In this document: one piece after another, positions 61,104-64,000 of the stretch
Position numbering within the stretch: position 1 is the first letter of the stretch
Layout: the number at the start of each line of letters is the position of its first letter
Origin: Sphaerobacter thermophilus DSM 20745
Lineage (GTDB): Bacteria > Chloroflexota > Chloroflexia > Thermomicrobiales > Thermomicrobiaceae
Direction of reading: 5' to 3'
NCBI RefSeq assembly: GCF_000024985.1
Contig: NC_013523.1
Span: 2,046,001 to 2,110,000, forward strand
Length of the DNA: 64,000 bases
Translations under genes and position numbers: made by a program
Notes under the pieces: model-generated
The model's input: the letters and a program-made list of their open reading frames with translations, nothing else
The model's database searches: none
Told to the model about the DNA's origin: nothing

Positions 61104-63610
61104 CAGCCGGCCGAACGGCGGCGTTCACTTCCCGCATGAGCAGGGGAACGACGCGCGGCTCCGGCGACCCGCTAGGGCTGCTCAGGAAGATCTTGGCGCT
61201 CGAAGACCGCAAGGGGTACCAGGACACCGCCGTAGCGGGCGGGCTGGCAAACTTCGTTGCGGTTCAGGCACGAGCCCACCGACCAGGCAGCGGTGACGGC
61301 CACGCGGCCGAGACGCTGGCGGCGCTGGTACGCCTCTTTCGCGACTACGACCAGCTCTCGACCGAGGAGCGCCGCGAGCGCGTGGCCCAGGCCGGGCGTC
61401 TGCTCCAGCGCGCCGCAGCCCGACCGCCGCGGGCGGCCGCGCCGGCGCCGCCCGCCCCCAGCAGGGATGTCCAGACTCCGCGTATCGAGCGGCCCCGCGT
61501 GCCGCCGCGCGCCGCGGCTCCCCGGCGGCTCACGCGCCAGGTCCGGGTCAGCGCGCTGACCGACCCGGTCACCACCCTGCCCGGAGTCGGTGCGCAGCGC
61601 GCGAAGCAGTTGGAGGCGCTCGGGGTCCGCACCGTCGAGGACCTGCTCTACCTGACTCCTCGCCGCCACAAAGACTACTCCCGGATCGAGCCCATCGGCT
61701 CCAGCCTCTTCTTCAATCGCGAGTGCACCATCAAGGGGACGGTCGTCTCCATCGACCAGCAGCGCACGCGCACCGGCAAGACGATGGTCGTGGCCGAGAT
61801 CGCCGACGACACCGGGAGTGTCCAGGCCATCTGGTTCAACCCGTACCTGGCGCGCCAGTTGCACCCAGGCCTGCCGATCGCCGTCAGCGGCCGCATCGAG
61901 CGCCAGCGGGGCACGCTCGTCCTCCGAAATCCGGAGTGGGAGCTGCTCGACGCGGAGATGCTTCACACCGGCCGGCTGGTGCCGATCTACCCGCTGACAC
62001 GCGGGCTCTACCAGAAGCAGGTGCGCACTCTGACCCGGATGGCGCTCGACGCCGCCGCGCACCTCATCGCCGACCCGCTGCCAGAAGAGATCCGCCAACG
62101 ACACGGGTTGCTGCCGCTGGCCCAGGCACTGGAGGCGGTTCACTACCCCGACTCTGAGGCGGACGAACGGGCAGCCCGCCGTCGCCTCGCCTTCGACGAG
62201 TTCCTGGTGCTCCAGATCGGCCTGGTGCAGCGCAAGGTGGAGTGGCAGGCGCAGACCGGACACGCCTTCCGCATTGACGAGGAACTGCTGGCCACCTTCG
62301 AAGACCGGCTGCCCTTCACCCTGACCGCCGCGCAGTCGCGCGCCCTGGGCGAGATCCTGGCCGACATGGCCTCCCCGCGCCCGGCCAGCCGCCTGCTCCA
62401 GGGCGACGTCGGCTCGGGCAAGACGGTCGTCGCGGCCGCCGCCGCGCTGGTCGCAGTCGCCGATGGGTTCCAGGCGGCCATCCTGGCGCCGACCGAGATC
62501 CTTGCCGAGCAGCACGCCCGCAACTTCGCCTCGCTCTACGACGTGCTGCCCGAGGAGCGTCGCCCGCGGCTCGCCCTGCTGACCGGCAGCACCCCCGCCG
62601 GCGAGCGGGAGGAGATCGACGCCGGGCTGCGCTCCGGCACGATCGATATCCTGATAGGCACGCACGCCATCCTGGAAGAGCGAGTGGAGTTTGCCCGACT
62701 GGGACTGGCGGTGATCGACGAGCAGCACCGTTTCGGCGTCGTCCAGCGTGCCCGGCTGCGGGCGAAGGGCTACAACCCGGACGTGCTGGTCATGACCGCC
62801 ACCCCGATCCCCCGCAGCCTGGCGCTGGTCCTCCACGGCGACCTCGATGTCTCGATCATCGACGAGTTGCCGCCCGGCCGACAGAAGATCGCAACCCACT
62901 GGATCGAGGGTGACCGGCGCCCCGACGCCTATCGCTTCATTCGCAAGGAGGTCGAGGCCGGACGCCAGGCGTTCATCATCTACCCGCTGGTGGAGGAGTC
63001 GGAGGCGATCGACGCCCGGGCCGCCACCGCCGAGTACGAGCGCCTCTCGACCGAGGTCTTCCCCGACCTGCGCCTCGGACTGCTCCACGGCCGAATGCGC
63101 CCGGCCGAGAAGGACGCCATCATGACCGCGTTCCGCGACCACGAGATCGACATCCTCGTCTCCACCTCGGTTGTCGAGGTGGGGATCGACGTGCCGAACG
63201 CGACGGTCATGCTGATCGAGGGCGCCGACCGCTTCGGTTTGGCGCAGCTCCACCAGTTCCGCGGCCGCGTGGGGCGTGGTGCGGCTCGCTCGGTCTGCAT
63301 CCTGGTCGCCGACGACGTGAGCGAGGAGGGCCAGCGGCGACTCAACGCGCTCGTCGAGACGCAGGACGGCTTCCGCCTCGCCGAGATCGACCTGGAGATC
63401 CGCGGCCCCGGCGAATTCTTCGGCACCCGCCAGAGCGGACTGCCCGATCTCCGCTTCGCCTCCCTGGGCGACCTGGGAACGCTCCAGCGCGCGCGGGAGG
63501 AGGCACACCGCATCCTGTCCGCAGACCCGACGCTCTCCCAGCCGATCCACCGGGCGCTGCGCGAGCGCGTCGACCGCTTCTGGATCCCCGGCGCGGGCGA
63601 TCTGAGCTAG
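61100..63610 (+). CDS. recG: ATP-dependent DNA helicase RecG
   Basis: 836 residues. Wedge/OB domain from about residue 155 (TLPGVGAQRAKQLEALGVRT), P-loop GDVGSGKT, DExH-type VIDEQHRFGVVQRARL, motif ATPIPRSLALVLHGDLD, QFRGRVGRG and terminal FGTRQSGLPDLRFA. Remodels stalled forks and branched DNA. An N-terminal extension of ~150 residues (helical ~20-110, then a Pro/Ala linker) precedes the wedge. The TTG start overlaps the previous stop; ATG 61136 (12 residues shorter) is an alternative, and neither has a strong ribosome site. Confidence 0.95.
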   Translation: MTAGRTAAFTSRMSRGTTRGSGDPLGLLRKILALEDRKGYQDTAVAGGLANFVAVQARAHRPGSGDGHAAETLAALVRLFRDYDQLSTEERRERVAQAGRLLQRAAARPPRAAAPAPPAPSRDVQTPRIERPRVPPRAAAPRRLTRQVRVSALTDPVTTLPGVGAQRAKQLEALGVRTVEDLLYLTPRRHKDYSRIEPIGSSLFFNRECTIKGTVVSIDQQRTRTGKTMVVAEIADDTGSVQAIWFNPYLARQLHPGLPIAVSGRIERQRGTLVLRNPEWELLDAEMLHTGRLVPIYPLTRGLYQKQVRTLTRMALDAAAHLIADPLPEEIRQRHGLLPLAQALEAVHYPDSEADERAARRRLAFDEFLVLQIGLVQRKVEWQAQTGHAFRIDEELLATFEDRLPFTLTAAQSRALGEILADMASPRPASRLLQGDVGSGKTVVAAAAALVAVADGFQAAILAPTEILAEQHARNFASLYDVLPEERRPRLALLTGSTPAGEREEIDAGLRSGTIDILIGTHAILEERVEFARLGLAVIDEQHRFGVVQRARLRAKGYNPDVLVMTATPIPRSLALVLHGDLDVSIIDELPPGRQKIATHWIEGDRRPDAYRFIRKEVEAGRQAFIIYPLVEESEAIDARAATAEYERLSTEVFPDLRLGLLHGRMRPAEKDAIMTAFRDHEIDILVSTSVVEVGIDVPNATVMLIEGADRFGLAQLHQFRGRVGRGAARSVCILVADDVSEEGQRRLNALVETQDGFRLAEIDLEIRGPGEFFGTRQSGLPDLRFASLGDLGTLQRAREEAHRILSADPTLSQPIHRALRERVDRFWIPGAGDLS

Positions 63611-63646
63611 CGCGCCGCCTGCCGCGTGGGCGTCCAGCGTCCCCGA

Positions 63647-64000
63647 TCAGGCGACGCGGCTGTAGCGGTACCGGAGCTCATACCGGCTGTCCTGGTCGTC
63701 GCTGACGTACTCGCGGACCTCCACATACTCGAGTGGACGCTTCACGGGTGGGATCGACGTGTTCACATTGACGACGATGTCGTCCTCGGTGGTAAAGCTC
63801 GAGGAGCCAGGCGGCGGCGCGTCGGCGCTGGTCAGCCACGCCAGATCCGTGATCGACAGTCCGATAGTGTCGAAGATGATGGGATCGGCCGGCGCCCAGA
63901 GGGCGATGATCGCATCGACGCCGATTGTGATGCCGGCCGCAATCAGGACAGCAATCGCGCCAAGTTTCCCGAGCTTCGCGAGCGCGCCGCCTCCCCCAAG
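63647..64000 (-). CDS. Hypothetical membrane protein (5' end beyond window)
   Basis: The last 117 codons and TGA stop (63649-63647) of a minus-strand gene continuing past the window. It has a Gly/Lys-rich stretch, then a hydrophobic segment (IAVLIAAGITIGVDAIIALW), an acidic region and a charged C-terminus (EYVEVREYVSDDQDSRYELRYRYS). No family recognised. Converges with recG over a 36-bp gap. Confidence 0.6.
   Translation of the reverse strand, partial: LGGGGALAKLGKLGAIAVLIAAGITIGVDAIIALWAPADPIIFDTIGLSITDLAWLTSADAPPPGSSSFTTEDDIVVNVNTSIPPVKRPLEYVEVREYVSDDQDSRYELRYRYSRVA

Noticed and set aside
61172-63550. 792-codon minus-strand open frame
   Set aside because: Antisense shadow of recG.
1-64000. 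CRISPR array, rRNA, tRNA, prophage or insertion sequence
   Set aside because: No regularly spaced direct repeats, transposase, integrase or phage genes were found; the repeated sequences seen are short dispersed intergenic elements.

Overview
The window is high-GC, gene-dense bacterial chromosome with short intergenic spacers. Gene content and order point to a Chloroflexota genome, most likely of the Sphaerobacter/Thermomicrobia type. Supporting features are a trp operon behind a T-box leader, a TIGR03663/Agl23-like membrane protein, secreted proteins with 'GFPISE...VQYFER' modules, and several ATPase-less peptide-type ABC cassettes. This assignment is inference; there is no rRNA, tRNA, CRISPR array, phage or insertion sequence in the window.

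Layout. 1-8.7 kb: a truncated NERD-nuclease/helicase gene, a secreted FxLYD-like protein, an NfeD protease-stomatin (SPFH) pair with a small partner, then lhgO and a PEP-synthetase/PPDK regulatory kinase. 8.8-13.7 kb: two large glycosyltransferase-type membrane proteins and a lone response regulator. 14-20 kb: dxs, rsmG, a secreted L,D-transpeptidase, and rpsP-khpA-rimM. 20-29.7 kb: a ten-gene minus-strand run trpE-G-D-C-F-B-A-aroH-aroF-hisIE, preceded by a T-box riboswitch with a TGG (Trp) specifier, so that uncharged tRNA-Trp should control tryptophan synthesis plus two shikimate-branch genes and a histidine gene. 29.9-33.6 kb: first peptide-type ABC cassette. 34-37.9 kb: pheA-rsmD-coaD, a coiled-coil protein, a small membrane protein and a LiaF-like 'toastrack' protein. 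37.9-41 kb: a distinctly lower-GC single gene joining a restriction-endonuclease-like domain to a very long alpha-solenoid, the best candidate for an undescribed defence-type protein. 41.4-43.9 kb: DegT-type aminotransferase and proline dehydrogenase. 44.3-52.2 kb: two further ABC cassettes. 52.5-63.6 kb: a bactofilin-like membrane protein, thpR, a LOG/TIGR00725 protein, prfA-prmC, rpmB, fakA with two DegV/FakB partners, and recG. The window ends inside a hypothetical membrane protein.

Regulatory and repeat content. Several genes carry a recognisable housekeeping promoter of the form TTGAC(A/G), about 17 bp, then an extended -10 (TG-C/A-TAnnnT). Two families of dispersed intergenic repeats are visible: a CTCTCCC/GGGAGAG hairpin followed by GGGTCGGGGTGAGGG (four copies), and a TGTCATCCTGAGCGnAGCGAAGGATCT element (three copies). 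Some copies sit inside larger perfect inverted repeats, and one of these supplies the start codon of prmC. Possible operator-like repeats lie before dxs and before the bactofilin-like gene.
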